This document shows, in pieces, positions 43,260-51,065 of a stretch of DNA of 64,000 bases. Source of the DNA: JBBIUS01 sp037440105 (GTDB taxonomy: Bacteria; Patescibacteriota; Patescibacteriia; XYB2-FULL-38-15); contig JBBIUS010000002.1 of NCBI GenBank assembly GCA_037440105.1, positions 1 through 64,000 on the forward strand, given 5' to 3'. The notes under the pieces were generated by a model that saw only the letters and a list, made by a program, of their open reading frames with translations, did no database searches and was not told the DNA's origin. Every line of letters starts with the position of its first letter. Positions within the stretch are counted from its first letter, which is position 1. Position numbers and translations under genes: made by a program.

Positions 43260-44426
43260 ATGCCAATAAAAAAAACTAAAGGTGGGAGAAAGATTCGCGT
43301 AGGGATCATATTCGGTGGCCGGTCCGGCGAACACGAGGTTTCTTTGGTTTCGGCAGAATCAGTGATGAGGGCTTTAGATAAGAAAAAATATCAAGTGATT
43401 CCAATAGGGATTACTAAAGCGGGGGAGTGGGCGGTAGATAAATCAAAAATCAAAAATCAAAAATCAAAATTGTTGGAATTGTTCAAGAAAGAAAAAATTA
43501 AAAAAGGATCGTGGCTGCCGCCGGAGATTTTGACAAAAGTTGATGTTGTGTTTCCGGTCTTGCACGGAACCTACGGCGAGGATGGGACAATTCAAGGGCT
43601 GTTTGAAATGATTAACGTTCCATATGTTGGAGCCGGTGTTTTGGGTTCAGCCGTTGGAATGGACAAGGTGGTGCAAAAACAGTTGTGCGAGCAAGCCAGA
43701 TTGCCGGTTGTAAAATATGTTTGGTTCTATAGCAATGTTTTGCGACAACTGAAAGGTGTTCGTAAAACATTGCGCGATAAAGCGACGCTCGCAAAATGTA
43801 GCCTTATCGATATTGTGCGACACATAGAAAAGGCGCTGGGTTATCCGTGTTTTATAAAACCGGCGAATTTAGGATCCAGTGTAGGTATCTCTAGAGCTAA
43901 AAACAGGCGAGAATTGATTGCAGGCATTAATTTAGCCGCAAAATACGATCGAAAAATTTTAGTTGAAAAAATTTGTCCAAATGTGCGGGAAATTGAATGC
44001 AGTGTTTTAGGTAATGATAAACCTATCGCGTCTCTGCCGGGCGAAGTAGTTCCATCTGGGGAATTCTATGATTATGACGCAAAATATGTCGACGGGAAAT
44101 CAAAAACTATAATTCCGGCGAAACTGCCGTCGAAATTAGTACGGCGAGTCCAAAATCTGGCCTGTTGCGTCTTTCAAATCACGGATTGCGCCGGTATGGC
44201 CCGCGTGGATTTTTTACTGGATAATAAGCGGGGAAAAGTATACATCAACGAAATAAATACAATTCCAGGCTTCACTTCAATTTCAATGTATCCAAAACTC
44301 TGGCAGGCCTCGGGACTATCGTACAGCGATCTGCTCGACATCCTTATTAATCTTGCCATTCAAAGATTTAAAGAAAAACAAAAACTTTTGATTTCTTACA
44401 AGCCCAAGAAAAAGTGGTATAGATAA
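43260..44426 (+). CDS. ddl: D-alanine--D-alanine ligase
   Basis: 388 residues, ATP-grasp fold, joins two D-Ala. Family motifs: [20 protein letters not shown] at about 16-35, [60 protein letters not shown] and [20 protein letters not shown]. It is longer than most Ddl proteins; inserts include a repeat-encoded stretch near residues 60-70 ([14 protein letters not shown] 43438-43470) and a segment around 155-180. Confidence 0.95.
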   Translation: MPIKKTKGGRKIRVGIIFGGRSGEHEVSLVSAESVMRALDKKKYQVIPIGITKAGEWAVDKSKIKNQKSKLLELFKKEKIKKGSWLPPEILTKVDVVFPVLHGTYGEDGTIQGLFEMINVPYVGAGVLGSAVGMDKVVQKQLCEQARLPVVKYVWFYSNVLRQLKGVRKTLRDKATLAKCSLIDIVRHIEKALGYPCFIKPANLGSSVGISRAKNRRELIAGINLAAKYDRKILVEKICPNVREIECSVLGNDKPIASLPGEVVPSGEFYDYDAKYVDGKSKTIIPAKLPSKLVRRVQNLACCVFQITDCAGMARVDFLLDNKRGKVYINEINTIPGFTSISMYPKLWQASGLSYSDLLDILINLAIQRFKEKQKLLISYKPKKKWYR

Positions 44427-44470
44427 AAACAAACTTAAGAACTTATAAACTTATAAACTTAAGAACTGAA
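44427..44470. repeat. Tandem AACTTAAGAACTTATAA repeats
   Basis: Three to four degenerate copies of a unit close to AACTTAAGAACTTATAA fill the ddl-ftsQ spacer. The same unit precedes rpsM. Confidence 0.5.
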
Positions 44471-44471
44471 A

Positions 44472-45344
44472 ATGGCTGGACGTCGATTCTTAGATTTTCA
44501 TAAAAAAAATTATCGCAACCCATTTTTTAGAAGGTCAAAACGTGGGTTTCATTTTTTTAAAAAAAGCCGAAAAGAGAAATTATATTTATGGCGAAGAAGA
44601 GTTGTCTTGTTTTTTATTTTGATAACTGCCGTTGGATGGGTTTGGCTCTTTTTTTATTCTCCTTATTTTAAAATTGAAAAAATAGAAATTTTAGGATTGG
44701 AGCAAATAGATAAAAATGAAATAAAAGCAATCGTTGATTCTCAACTTTTTAATCGGCGTTTTTTAATTTTCCGGCAAAGCAATATTTTTATATTTGATGA
44801 GAAATCTCTTTCAAAAAATATAAATGCTAAGTATTTTCTTAACAATTTAGCTATTAACAAAGATTTACCATCTACTTTAATAATTCAAATAAAAGAAAAA
44901 ACTTCAAAATTGATTTGGGTAACCAATAATAAAAATTATTATCTTGATTTGAGCGGAACCGTTATTGGCGAGGTAGCTGCGTTACCAACCGCAGAAACAG
45001 AAGGGGTGTCTTCGGCAAAAAATCTGCCAATAATCTATGATGAGAGTAATAAAGAAGTAAATATTGGAGAAAAAGTTTTGGAAGAAAGCCGTGTTTTGGC
45101 AGTCATTGAATTAACTGAAAGAATTTTACAATTTACGGGAGTAGAAATTGATTTTTATAAATTGATAAATGGAATCGAATTGAGAGCGATTACAAAAGAA
45201 GGCTGGTATATTTTATTTGCTGATGATAACATCGAAAATCAATTAAAGAAGTTGGATTTGATTTTAAAAGAAAAAATTAAAGAGAAACGAAAAAATTTAG
45301 AATATATTGATTTGAGATTTGAAGACAGGGTTTATTATAAATAA
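44472..45344 (+). CDS. ftsQ: Cell division protein FtsQ/DivIB
   Basis: 290 residues: a basic cytosolic N-terminus, one membrane helix (about 44-62), a POTRA domain (about 67-135, KIEKIEILGLEQIDKNEIKA) and a beta domain (KLIWVTNNKNYYLDLSGTVI, LEYIDLRFEDRVYYK at the end). It is located after alr and ddl, consistent with a remnant of the division/cell-wall cluster. No ftsA or ftsZ follows here. Confidence 0.88.
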   Translation: MAGRRFLDFHKKNYRNPFFRRSKRGFHFFKKSRKEKLYLWRRRVVLFFILITAVGWVWLFFYSPYFKIEKIEILGLEQIDKNEIKAIVDSQLFNRRFLIFRQSNIFIFDEKSLSKNINAKYFLNNLAINKDLPSTLIIQIKEKTSKLIWVTNNKNYYLDLSGTVIGEVAALPTAETEGVSSAKNLPIIYDESNKEVNIGEKVLEESRVLAVIELTERILQFTGVEIDFYKLINGIELRAITKEGWYILFADDNIENQLKKLDLILKEKIKEKRKNLEYIDLRFEDRVYYK

Positions 45345-45683
45345 TTTTTTCAATTGTTAACATTTTTTAAGAATTTGTCCTAGATTTAAAACTGATAGGC
45401 TTAATTGTGTATTGGCGCATATTCTCATAAACTTCAAAGCAGATTTTGCGAACCTGATTGTGAAGCCTAAACAGGGTCGTAAAATCTGCGTAATCTTATG
45501 TAGCTCAGTTGTATTGAGTCGCATAAGATATATTGTCCGACGCAATGCATAACACTTTTTATATTCTCCCCTAATGACCAGTGCTTTTATTTTAGGTAAA
45601 AACAAAATGCTCCCATGGGAGCACTTTGTTAGCAAATATTAAATATTTTGATTATTTTTGGCATAAGAATTTAAAAGGCAAAT
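45345..45683. other. Intergenic region with two stable hairpins, no supported gene
   Basis: After ftsQ there is a hairpin GCAGATTTT (45440-45448) with AAAATCTGC, an adjacent hairpin ATCTTATG with CATAAGAT enclosing CTCA/TGAG (about 45493-45532), and a perfect 16-bp palindrome TGCTCCCATGGGAGCA (45609-45624). Open frames here are short and without a ribosome binding site. Confidence 0.5.
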
Positions 45684-45726
45684 AAAAACCGACCCAAAGA
45701 TGTTTAAAATTTAATCCTTGGATCGG
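45684..45726 (-). terminator. Rho-independent terminator on the minus strand
   Basis: A 13-bp stem formed by plus-strand 45689-45701 and 45714-45726 (with two G-T pairs in RNA) and a 12-base loop. On the minus strand it is followed by TTTTT. It ends the transcript that carries the 70-residue gene. Confidence 0.8.
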
Positions 45727-45860
45727 GAGGCTCTGCTTCCTCAGGCTCACCACAACCCAGGTGACTGGTTTGGGATTACCAGAATGCGCTCGTATGTGCC
45801 TAGCAGTTGTAGGTTACTTACAAGAAAATTTCCTCCTTTCCGGTCATCCCCCTGCCATCC

Positions 45861-46073
45861 TCAAACGATATCCAGTTCTTCGAAGCGTTGCTTATCAATC
45901 ATAGCGATCAAGGCATCTTCGACGTAGTTCCCTCGCCGACTCCATTCTCGCGGTGCAGCTTCGACCTCGTCGTAGTTGTGGGTTCTTCCGGCGACCCTTC
46001 TTTCCTCTTCCATCTCTTCGGGAAAATTTTCACGGGGATACAGCCCATAAGCCATCATTTTGAATGTTATCAT
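45861..46073 (-). CDS. Small acidic protein (70 aa) with strong ribosome binding site
   Basis: 70 residues beginning MITFKMMAYGLYPRENFPEE, acidic in the middle (EEMEEERR) and ending DKQRFEELDIV. No family is recognised. Translation is supported by GAAGGAGGG just before the start codon on the minus strand. The promoter at 46429-46401 and terminator at 45726-45684 make it a complete transcription unit of about 700 nt, with a 320-nt structured leader and a 135-nt 3' part. It may be a real small protein or an accessory of a structured RNA. Confidence 0.6.
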   Translation of the reverse strand: MITFKMMAYGLYPRENFPEEMEEERRVAGRTHNYDEVEAAPREWSRRGNYVEDALIAMIDKQRFEELDIV

Positions 46074-46394
46074 TTTCCCTCCTTCTATATTTTAAGGTTA
46101 AGGGTAAGGGCAAAGGAATCTGGAGGTGAATTCTGTTCCGATAAAATCGGAACAGTTTGATGTTTCGGAAAGTTTAAACTCAGTCGAAACCGTGTTTAAA
46201 CTTTGCCTCACACCGATCCGGCGGGTTTTCCAAGAAGGATATGCCGCAGGACTTCCTCCCCCAAGTTCCTCTGCCCTATCAATATTTAGTATTGATTTAA
46301 ACAGCGCAATTTTTCTTTAAGCTGGTTTGAATAATTTTTAAAAGATCTTTTTTATTTTTTTCAGACACCCAAGCACGGGGTTTTTAATTTTTAA
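46074..46394 (-). ncRNA. Candidate structured leader RNA or ncRNA
   Basis: This is the region between the minus-strand promoter and the 70-residue gene. It contains a pseudoknot-type arrangement: AAAGTTTAAAC (46169-46179) with GTTTAAACTTT (46194-46204), interleaved with GTTTCG (46162-46167) and CGAAAC (46185-46190). It also holds a 10-bp hairpin CTGTTCCGAT/ATCGGAACAG (46133-46155), and ATCAATA/TATTGAT near 46280-46300. No known riboswitch class is recognised. Confidence 0.45.
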
Positions 46395-46400
46395 CACTTT

Positions 46401-46429
46401 ACTATAACATACATTTAAAATTTTGTCAA
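46401..46429 (-). promoter_or_regulatory. Consensus promoter on the minus strand
   Basis: TTGACA (46429-46424) and TATAGT (46406-46401) with a 17-bp spacer. The -35 lies in a perfect inverted repeat TTTTGTCAA/TTGACAAAA (46421-46446). Confidence 0.8.
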
Positions 46430-46541
46430 GACCCTTTGACAAAATATAGTTAAAATTCTTATTTTTTGGCTAATTTAAGCCAAAATAAAGTGTTATAATA
46501 AATACAATTTTAAGTGAACATTACAAATAAGATGCAAATAA

Positions 46542-46567
46542 TAAAACCGCCCTTTTGGGCGGTTTTA
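46542..46567. terminator. Bidirectional Rho-independent terminator
   Basis: TAAAACCGCCC (46542-46552) and GGGCGGTTTTA (46557-46567) form a perfect 11-bp stem with loop TTTT, A-rich on one side and T-rich on the other. It can end the minus-strand M23 peptidase transcript. Confidence 0.85.
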
Positions 46568-46588
46568 TTTAATGTTGTTTTTAATTTT

Positions 46589-47836
46589 TTATGGCAAGTA
46601 GTCCAATGGATTTACTGGAATTCCATTTAAGCGTACTTCAAAATGCAAATGGGGCCCGGTAGATAATCTTCCAGCCCCAGGAGTACCAGGCATGCCGCCT
46701 GAAAGGCCTATTGTTTGTCCTCTTATGACATAGGTGTCTTCTTGAACTAATATTTTTGACACATGACCATAAACAGTTGAAATTCCACTATTATGAATAA
46801 TCATAATATAACTATAACCCATACCTGCATCTTTAGCTCGGGCAACATAACCAGGGGCTGAAGCAAGAATAGGTGTGCCTTGTGGTGCCCGAATATCAAT
46901 AGCCGGATGTTCAAAAATATACCTAAAAGGATAATCAGGGTCGTGGAAATATGCGGTTATTCCTCGCGAAGGGTCAACTGGCCAAGATAAAATTACGTTT
47001 CCGCTTATCCCTTCAAAGAAAGCCCTATCGCTTTCTGCTAATTTTTCTCTAATTTTTCTTTCCAAATAAGCAATTTCAGAATCAATTTTTTCTTGCTCGT
47101 AGCGTAACTCAATAAGTAGATTTTGAAATTCTTTTTCAGAAGAAAGAGTTTGTTCTAAAAGAGCTGCTTTCGCGACCATCTTTTCTTCCAAAGAACTTTT
47201 TTCTTGTTCTAATTCTTTTTTAGCATTTTCTTCTTCTTGTTTTTTAGCCTCTTTTTTAATTTTCTTTTCATTTAACTCTGCTTTTAATTCTTTGACTTGA
47301 TTTAAAAGTGATTGAAGTTCTATTTGCAGTTCTTCGAGATATTGGATTTGATCAAAAAATTCTGAAAAGGAATTATTTAAAATTAAAATTTCAAGGTAAT
47401 TTTTTTGACTGCTTCGATAAAGAATGCTTAAAAGGTCTGCCAATTTTGTTTTGTAATCTGCGATTTTATCTTCTTTTTCTTTAATTTGAAATTCTAAGGA
47501 TTTAATTTCCAAACCTATCTGTTCTATTCTTTTTTCCGTTGCTTCAATATCAAGACCAATTTTTACTATTTGATTGTCTAAAATAGCTATTTGATTACCT
47601 AGGCTTAAAGCTTCTAATTTTTTTTGTTCAATATTTTTTTTGTAGACTTCAGCTTTTTTTTGCAAATTTTCGATCTCTTTCTTTTTCAAATCTATCTGCT
47701 TATCTAGGTCTGAAATCTCATTAACGACATCTCCTGATTCAACAGCTTTAATTTTTTTGGAATTTTGAAAAGTAAAAGAAGCAATTAAAAAGATTGCTAA
47801 AAATATAATCAATATCTTCTTTCTTCCTTTTATCAT
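46589..47836 (-). CDS. M23-family peptidoglycan endopeptidase with coiled coil (EnvC-like)
   Basis: 415 residues: an N-terminal membrane or signal segment (about 8-24), a long coiled coil (about 35-265) and a LytM/M23 metallopeptidase domain. The zinc ligands His310 and Asp314 (HPAIDIRAP), His358 (YGHVS) and the H-x-H His396/His398 (GPHLHFEVR) are all present, so it is probably active, unlike EnvC itself. It acts outside the membrane on peptidoglycan cross-bridges, likely in division. It overlaps gltX by four bases. Confidence 0.92.
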   Translation of the reverse strand: MIKGRKKILIIFLAIFLIASFTFQNSKKIKAVESGDVVNEISDLDKQIDLKKKEIENLQKKAEVYKKNIEQKKLEALSLGNQIAILDNQIVKIGLDIEATEKRIEQIGLEIKSLEFQIKEKEDKIADYKTKLADLLSILYRSSQKNYLEILILNNSFSEFFDQIQYLEELQIELQSLLNQVKELKAELNEKKIKKEAKKQEEENAKKELEQEKSSLEEKMVAKAALLEQTLSSEKEFQNLLIELRYEQEKIDSEIAYLERKIREKLAESDRAFFEGISGNVILSWPVDPSRGITAYFHDPDYPFRYIFEHPAIDIRAPQGTPILASAPGYVARAKDAGMGYSYIMIIHNSGISTVYGHVSKILVQEDTYVIRGQTIGLSGGMPGTPGAGRLSTGPHLHFEVRLNGIPVNPLDYLP

Positions 47837-49335
47837 ATTAATAAATTTATTGCTTTTTTAATTCTTTGGAGTACTTTCTTTTTGCCCAAGACTTCTGCTA
47901 CATCGAAAGGCGGTGGAGACGCAGAAAGCCCTGTCAGAGCGACGCGAAATGGCCAAAGAGTCTCCCCTACTCCGAGTTTTTTATTTTCAATTAATTTTTT
48001 GATTTTCTTTTCTAGGAAAGATTTGTTGAAATTTTTTGTTTCAATATTTTTAAGTAAATTTTCTAGAAGTTTAAGATTTTCTATTACTTTTTCCGGTTTC
48101 ATTTTTTTCCAGACTAGTAATTCTTTATCATAAGATAATTCTTTTTCAAAAAAGAAATGGGAAAACTCGGGCAAATCAGTTAATTTTGTTATGCGGTCTT
48201 GTTCTAACGCAACGATTTTTTTTAATTGGTCAAAGATTATTGACTCTCCTGTTTTAATTATTTTCCACTTTCTTTCTTCTATTTTATTTATTAAGTCAGA
48301 TTTTTCAAGATGCGGAATACATTTCTCAGTAAGGTCAGTTAGATCCATTTTTCGGATGTAATGTCCATTTAGCCAGTTTAATTTTTCGATATTAAATATA
48401 GCGCCAGATGGATTGATATTTTTAAGTGAAAAGATTTTAATCAGTTCCTCTTTGCTAAAAATTTCCTGGTCGGTTTTAGGATTCCAGCCTAAAAAAACCA
48501 TAAAATTTAACATTGCTTCAGGAAGATAACCCTGTTCGCGGTATTCTCTTATTGAAGTTGCGCCGTGGCGTTTTGAGAGTTTGCTTCTGTCAGGCCCCAA
48601 AATTAGTGGCAGATGCGCGTATTTTGGTTTTGGAAAACCAAGGGCTTCGATTAAAGCAATTTGTTTTGGGGTATTCGAAATATGATCTTCGCCTCGAATA
48701 ACGTGGCTGATTTCCATTGTATAATCATCGACAATTACAGCAAAATTGTAAAGAGGTGTTTCTAAATTTTTAGCAATAGCAATATCGCCGATTAATTTTG
48801 TGTCAAATTCTAAAATTCCGCGAATCAGGTCTTCAAAAACTATTTTTTTAGCCGGCATTCTAAAGCGAATGATAGGTTTTCTGCCCTCTTCAAAAAATTT
48901 TTTGATCTGTCTTTCATTCAAATCTGCGCAACGACCTGAGTAAATTGGTGGTTCGCCCTTTTTTAACATTGCCTCGCGTTTTTTTTCTAGTTCTTCTTCA
49001 GTACAAAAACAATAATAAGCTCTATCTTCATCTAGTAACTGCTTTAAATATTTTTTATAAATTTCTAACCTTTCGCTTTGTCTGTATGGTCCATATCCTC
49101 CACCGATATCTGGCCCCTCATCGTAATCAATGCCAAGCCAATCCAAACTTTCAATAATTTCTTTTGTAAATTTTTCGTCTGAGCGTTCCAAATCAGTGTC
49201 TTCAATTCGTAAAATAAATTTTCCACTTTGATTTTTAGCAAATAAATAATTGAACAAAGCGGTTCTCGCAGTTCCAATGTGCAAATAGCCAGTTGGTGAT
49301 GGCGCGATACGAACACGGATTTTATCATTATTCAT
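47833..49335 (-). CDS. gltX: Glutamyl-tRNA synthetase
   Basis: A 500-residue class I synthetase. RIAPSPTGYLHIGTARTALF carries the HIGH motif (residues about 18-21), with FILRIEDTDLERS, HVIRGEDHISNTPKQIALIE and the KMSKS variant KLSKRHG near 255. The C-terminal helical anticodon-binding domain ends with WPFRVALTGLSASPPPFDVA. In organisms lacking GlnRS it also charges tRNA(Gln); no gatCAB is seen here. Confidence 0.96.
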   Translation of the reverse strand: MNNDKIRVRIAPSPTGYLHIGTARTALFNYLFAKNQSGKFILRIEDTDLERSDEKFTKEIIESLDWLGIDYDEGPDIGGGYGPYRQSERLEIYKKYLKQLLDEDRAYYCFCTEEELEKKREAMLKKGEPPIYSGRCADLNERQIKKFFEEGRKPIIRFRMPAKKIVFEDLIRGILEFDTKLIGDIAIAKNLETPLYNFAVIVDDYTMEISHVIRGEDHISNTPKQIALIEALGFPKPKYAHLPLILGPDRSKLSKRHGATSIREYREQGYLPEAMLNFMVFLGWNPKTDQEIFSKEELIKIFSLKNINPSGAIFNIEKLNWLNGHYIRKMDLTDLTEKCIPHLEKSDLINKIEERKWKIIKTGESIIFDQLKKIVALEQDRITKLTDLPEFSHFFFEKELSYDKELLVWKKMKPEKVIENLKLLENLLKNIETKNFNKSFLEKKIKKLIENKKLGVGETLWPFRVALTGLSASPPPFDVAEVLGKKKVLQRIKKAINLLI

Positions 49336-49430
49336 AGTGTTAATATTTTATCTAAAAAGTTACGAAAATCGGGAATGCATGTATAGATTACGCATTCAGA
49401 AAAATACAATTTCTTATCTCGATTTCATAA

Positions 49431-50228
49431 TCATTTTTTTCCTTTTGTTATTACTTCCCAACTAAATTTCACAGTAGCTGTTAAAATTCTTTTCCATCGC
49501 CATGGTTGCATAAAAAGTCGCCAGAGCCACTCTAAGCCGATTTTTTGCATCCACCGTGGCGCTCGTTTTACTTTTCCTGCAATGAAGTCAAACGCTCCGC
49601 CAACACCCATAGCAATCTTAACTGATGGGATATTTTTTAAATTGTTAGCAATGAACTTTTCTTGAAAGCTAACGCCTAAAGCAACAAATAAAATGTCTGG
49701 TTTTGCAGTGTTTATTTCTTTTAATATTTTTGATAAATTGTCTTTTTCTTCACTAAGTTGCTTTTGATCTAATTGGCTCAAAAGTGGTTTATGCGTTTTG
49801 TTTATAAGATAAAATTTTTCAATTGCTCTTCCCTTTATTTTAAGATTGGGGTAACGCTTATTTAAGGCAACAATTACTTCATTTGGTTTAGATAATCCCC
49901 AAGCAGCGCCGAGTAAATATACTGAATAATTTTTTTGTTCAGCAAATTTACAGATATCAAGCATTAAATCTACGCCAGTTATTCGTTCTGACAGCCGCTT
50001 TTTTAAATATCGCGAGGCAAAAATTAATCCTATACCGTCAGGAACGGCAATGTCTGCTCGGTTTAAAATTTCCAATAGTTCTTTATCTTTTTGCCCAGCT
50101 ATTACTATTTCCGGATTTGGCGTGACAATGTAGTGCTGGCGATTGTCTGATAAAAACTGTTCTACTCTTTTTAGAACTTCGGGTTTTGTTAAATTATCAA
50201 TTTGGACTCCCAGGATGTTGATTTTCAT
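49431..50228 (-). CDS. WecG/TagA/CpsF-family glycosyltransferase
   Basis: 265 residues, GT26 family. Motifs: TPNPEIVIAGQKDKELLEIL near 38-57, ADIAVPDGIGLIFASRYLKK, the GVDLMLDICKFAEQKNYSVY segment, LFVALGVSFQEKFI and GGAFDFIAGKVKRAPRWMQK near the end. Such enzymes add ManNAc-type sugars to lipid-linked intermediates of surface polymers. The start overlaps the palindromic element copy B, which provides GGGAGG upstream. Confidence 0.9.
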   Translation of the reverse strand: MKINILGVQIDNLTKPEVLKRVEQFLSDNRQHYIVTPNPEIVIAGQKDKELLEILNRADIAVPDGIGLIFASRYLKKRLSERITGVDLMLDICKFAEQKNYSVYLLGAAWGLSKPNEVIVALNKRYPNLKIKGRAIEKFYLINKTHKPLLSQLDQKQLSEEKDNLSKILKEINTAKPDILFVALGVSFQEKFIANNLKNIPSVKIAMGVGGAFDFIAGKVKRAPRWMQKIGLEWLWRLFMQPWRWKRILTATVKFSWEVITKGKK

Positions 50229-50338
50229 TTCTATTTCCTCCCATTAAGTTAAGGGGAGATTATGAGGGGTTATGAGTCGTTGATTTTAAAACAACGATTC
50301 ATAACTCTCCCAGCCCTTCTTAACTTAAGAGGGGGATT
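50229..50338. repeat. About 105-bp imperfect palindrome, copy B
   Basis: Inner arms TATGAGTCGTTG and CAACGATTCATAA around ATTTTAAAA; outer arms CCATTAAGTTAAGGGGAG and CTTCTTAACTTAAGAGGGG. It matches copy A at 41935-42032 in order and most bases. Confidence 0.7.
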
Positions 50339-50888
50339 ATTTCAGTGGGAATGATTTAATTATCGAGTACACCGACCCCTCCCGTGTCAGTTGGCTTTCC
50401 ATCAGCTCTACGCTTTTAACGTTAAAGGCAATTGGCTCAATTTTTATGTCATCGGTTTTACATTTAGTATGATTTTTAACTCTGCCCAAAGTAATGTGCG
50501 CCTGCCAAGGTCGAGTATCTACTTTGAATTTTAAATTTTGCAGCATTACTTCGAGTTCTCCTATTAAAGTATGGACAGTTTTTGTGTTTTTTACTTCAAT
50601 AAAAATTACTCTCGGCCTTTTTTCATTTGGAAAGCAGCCGAACTTACCAGTGTTCATTTTAAATGATTTACTGCGTTTTGTAATCTCCTCAATTCCTTCT
50701 TCCACTTGAGCAATTTGCTTTTCATTTAAATCACCAAAAAAGTGTAAAGTTAAATGTAAATTCTCTGGCTTTACCCACTTGATAGCATAGTCAGGATTTA
50801 TTTTTTTGAGTTTTGCAATTACTTCGCCTAATTTCTGCTTAACTTTTGATGGTAAATTAATGGCAATAAAAGCGCGTTTGGTCATCAT
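50337..50888 (-). CDS. thpR: RNA 2',3'-cyclic phosphodiesterase (2H family)
   Basis: 183 residues with the two HxTx motifs of the 2H phosphoesterases: His45-Leu-Thr-Leu (HLTLHFFG) and His131-Ile-Thr-Leu (AHITLGRV). RAFIAINLP at the start and FPNEKRPRVIFIEV in the middle are typical. It hydrolyses 2',3'-cyclic phosphate ends of RNA; the biological role is often unclear. It is expressed from a promoter divergent from amrS. Confidence 0.92.
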   Translation of the reverse strand: MMTKRAFIAINLPSKVKQKLGEVIAKLKKINPDYAIKWVKPENLHLTLHFFGDLNEKQIAQVEEGIEEITKRSKSFKMNTGKFGCFPNEKRPRVIFIEVKNTKTVHTLIGELEVMLQNLKFKVDTRPWQAHITLGRVKNHTKCKTDDIKIEPIAFNVKSVELMESQLTREGSVYSIIKSFPLK

Positions 50889-51012
50889 ATAAAATGCTGA
50901 ACTTTAAATTTTAATTTTTAATCACCATGAAATTTTTTGCTTGCTAATGTTGATTTACTATGTTAATTTAGCCGAGCAAATTTATTTTATTTTCCCTCTA
51001 AATCACAATAAA

Positions 51013-51041
51013 ATTATACCATTTTTTGAAATTTTTGGCAA
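51013..51041 (-). promoter_or_regulatory. Promoter of thpR (minus strand)
   Basis: TTGCCA (51041-51036) and TATAAT (51018-51013) with a 17-bp spacer. It overlaps the divergent amrS promoter. Confidence 0.65.
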
Positions 51042-51054
51042 AATTCGATATAAT
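51026..51054 (+). promoter_or_regulatory. Promoter of amrS
   Basis: TTGAAA (51026-51031) and TATAAT (51049-51054) with a 17-bp spacer. The start codon is at 51066, so the mRNA would be almost leaderless. Confidence 0.75.
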
Positions 51055-51065
51055 TTATAAAAGAT

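Noticed and set aside
45490..45535. tRNA-like string TAGCTCAGTTG
   Set aside because: The D-arm-like bases are part of a simple stem (ATCTTATG/CATAAGAT). No anticodon arm or TTCGA-type T-arm follows in the right place, so no tRNA is called. No other tRNA was seen in the window.
45357..45635. 92-residue open frame on the minus strand behind ftsQ
   Set aside because: No ribosome binding site, no recognisable domain, and it crosses three stable hairpins.
45728..45765. SRP-RNA-like GAGGAAGCAG on the minus strand
   Set aside because: The opposite strand of the SRP core (GTCAGG before a GGAA loop) is missing.
46225..46265. RNase P-like block GAGGAAGTCC on the minus strand
   Set aside because: It differs from the conserved GAGGAAAGTCC by one missing base, the matching 3' conserved block is absent and the region is too short.
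45718..46320. Plus-strand open frames of 64-90 residues (45718, 45888, 46126)
   Set aside because: They are antisense to the unit defined by a consensus promoter, ribosome binding site and terminator on the minus strand, and lack such signals themselves.
46494..46567. Short plus-strand RNA from an extended -10 (TGTTATAAT) to the terminator
   Set aside because: No -35 element at a proper distance and the transcript would be only about 60 nt of AT-rich sequence; TATAAT is expected by chance in such DNA.
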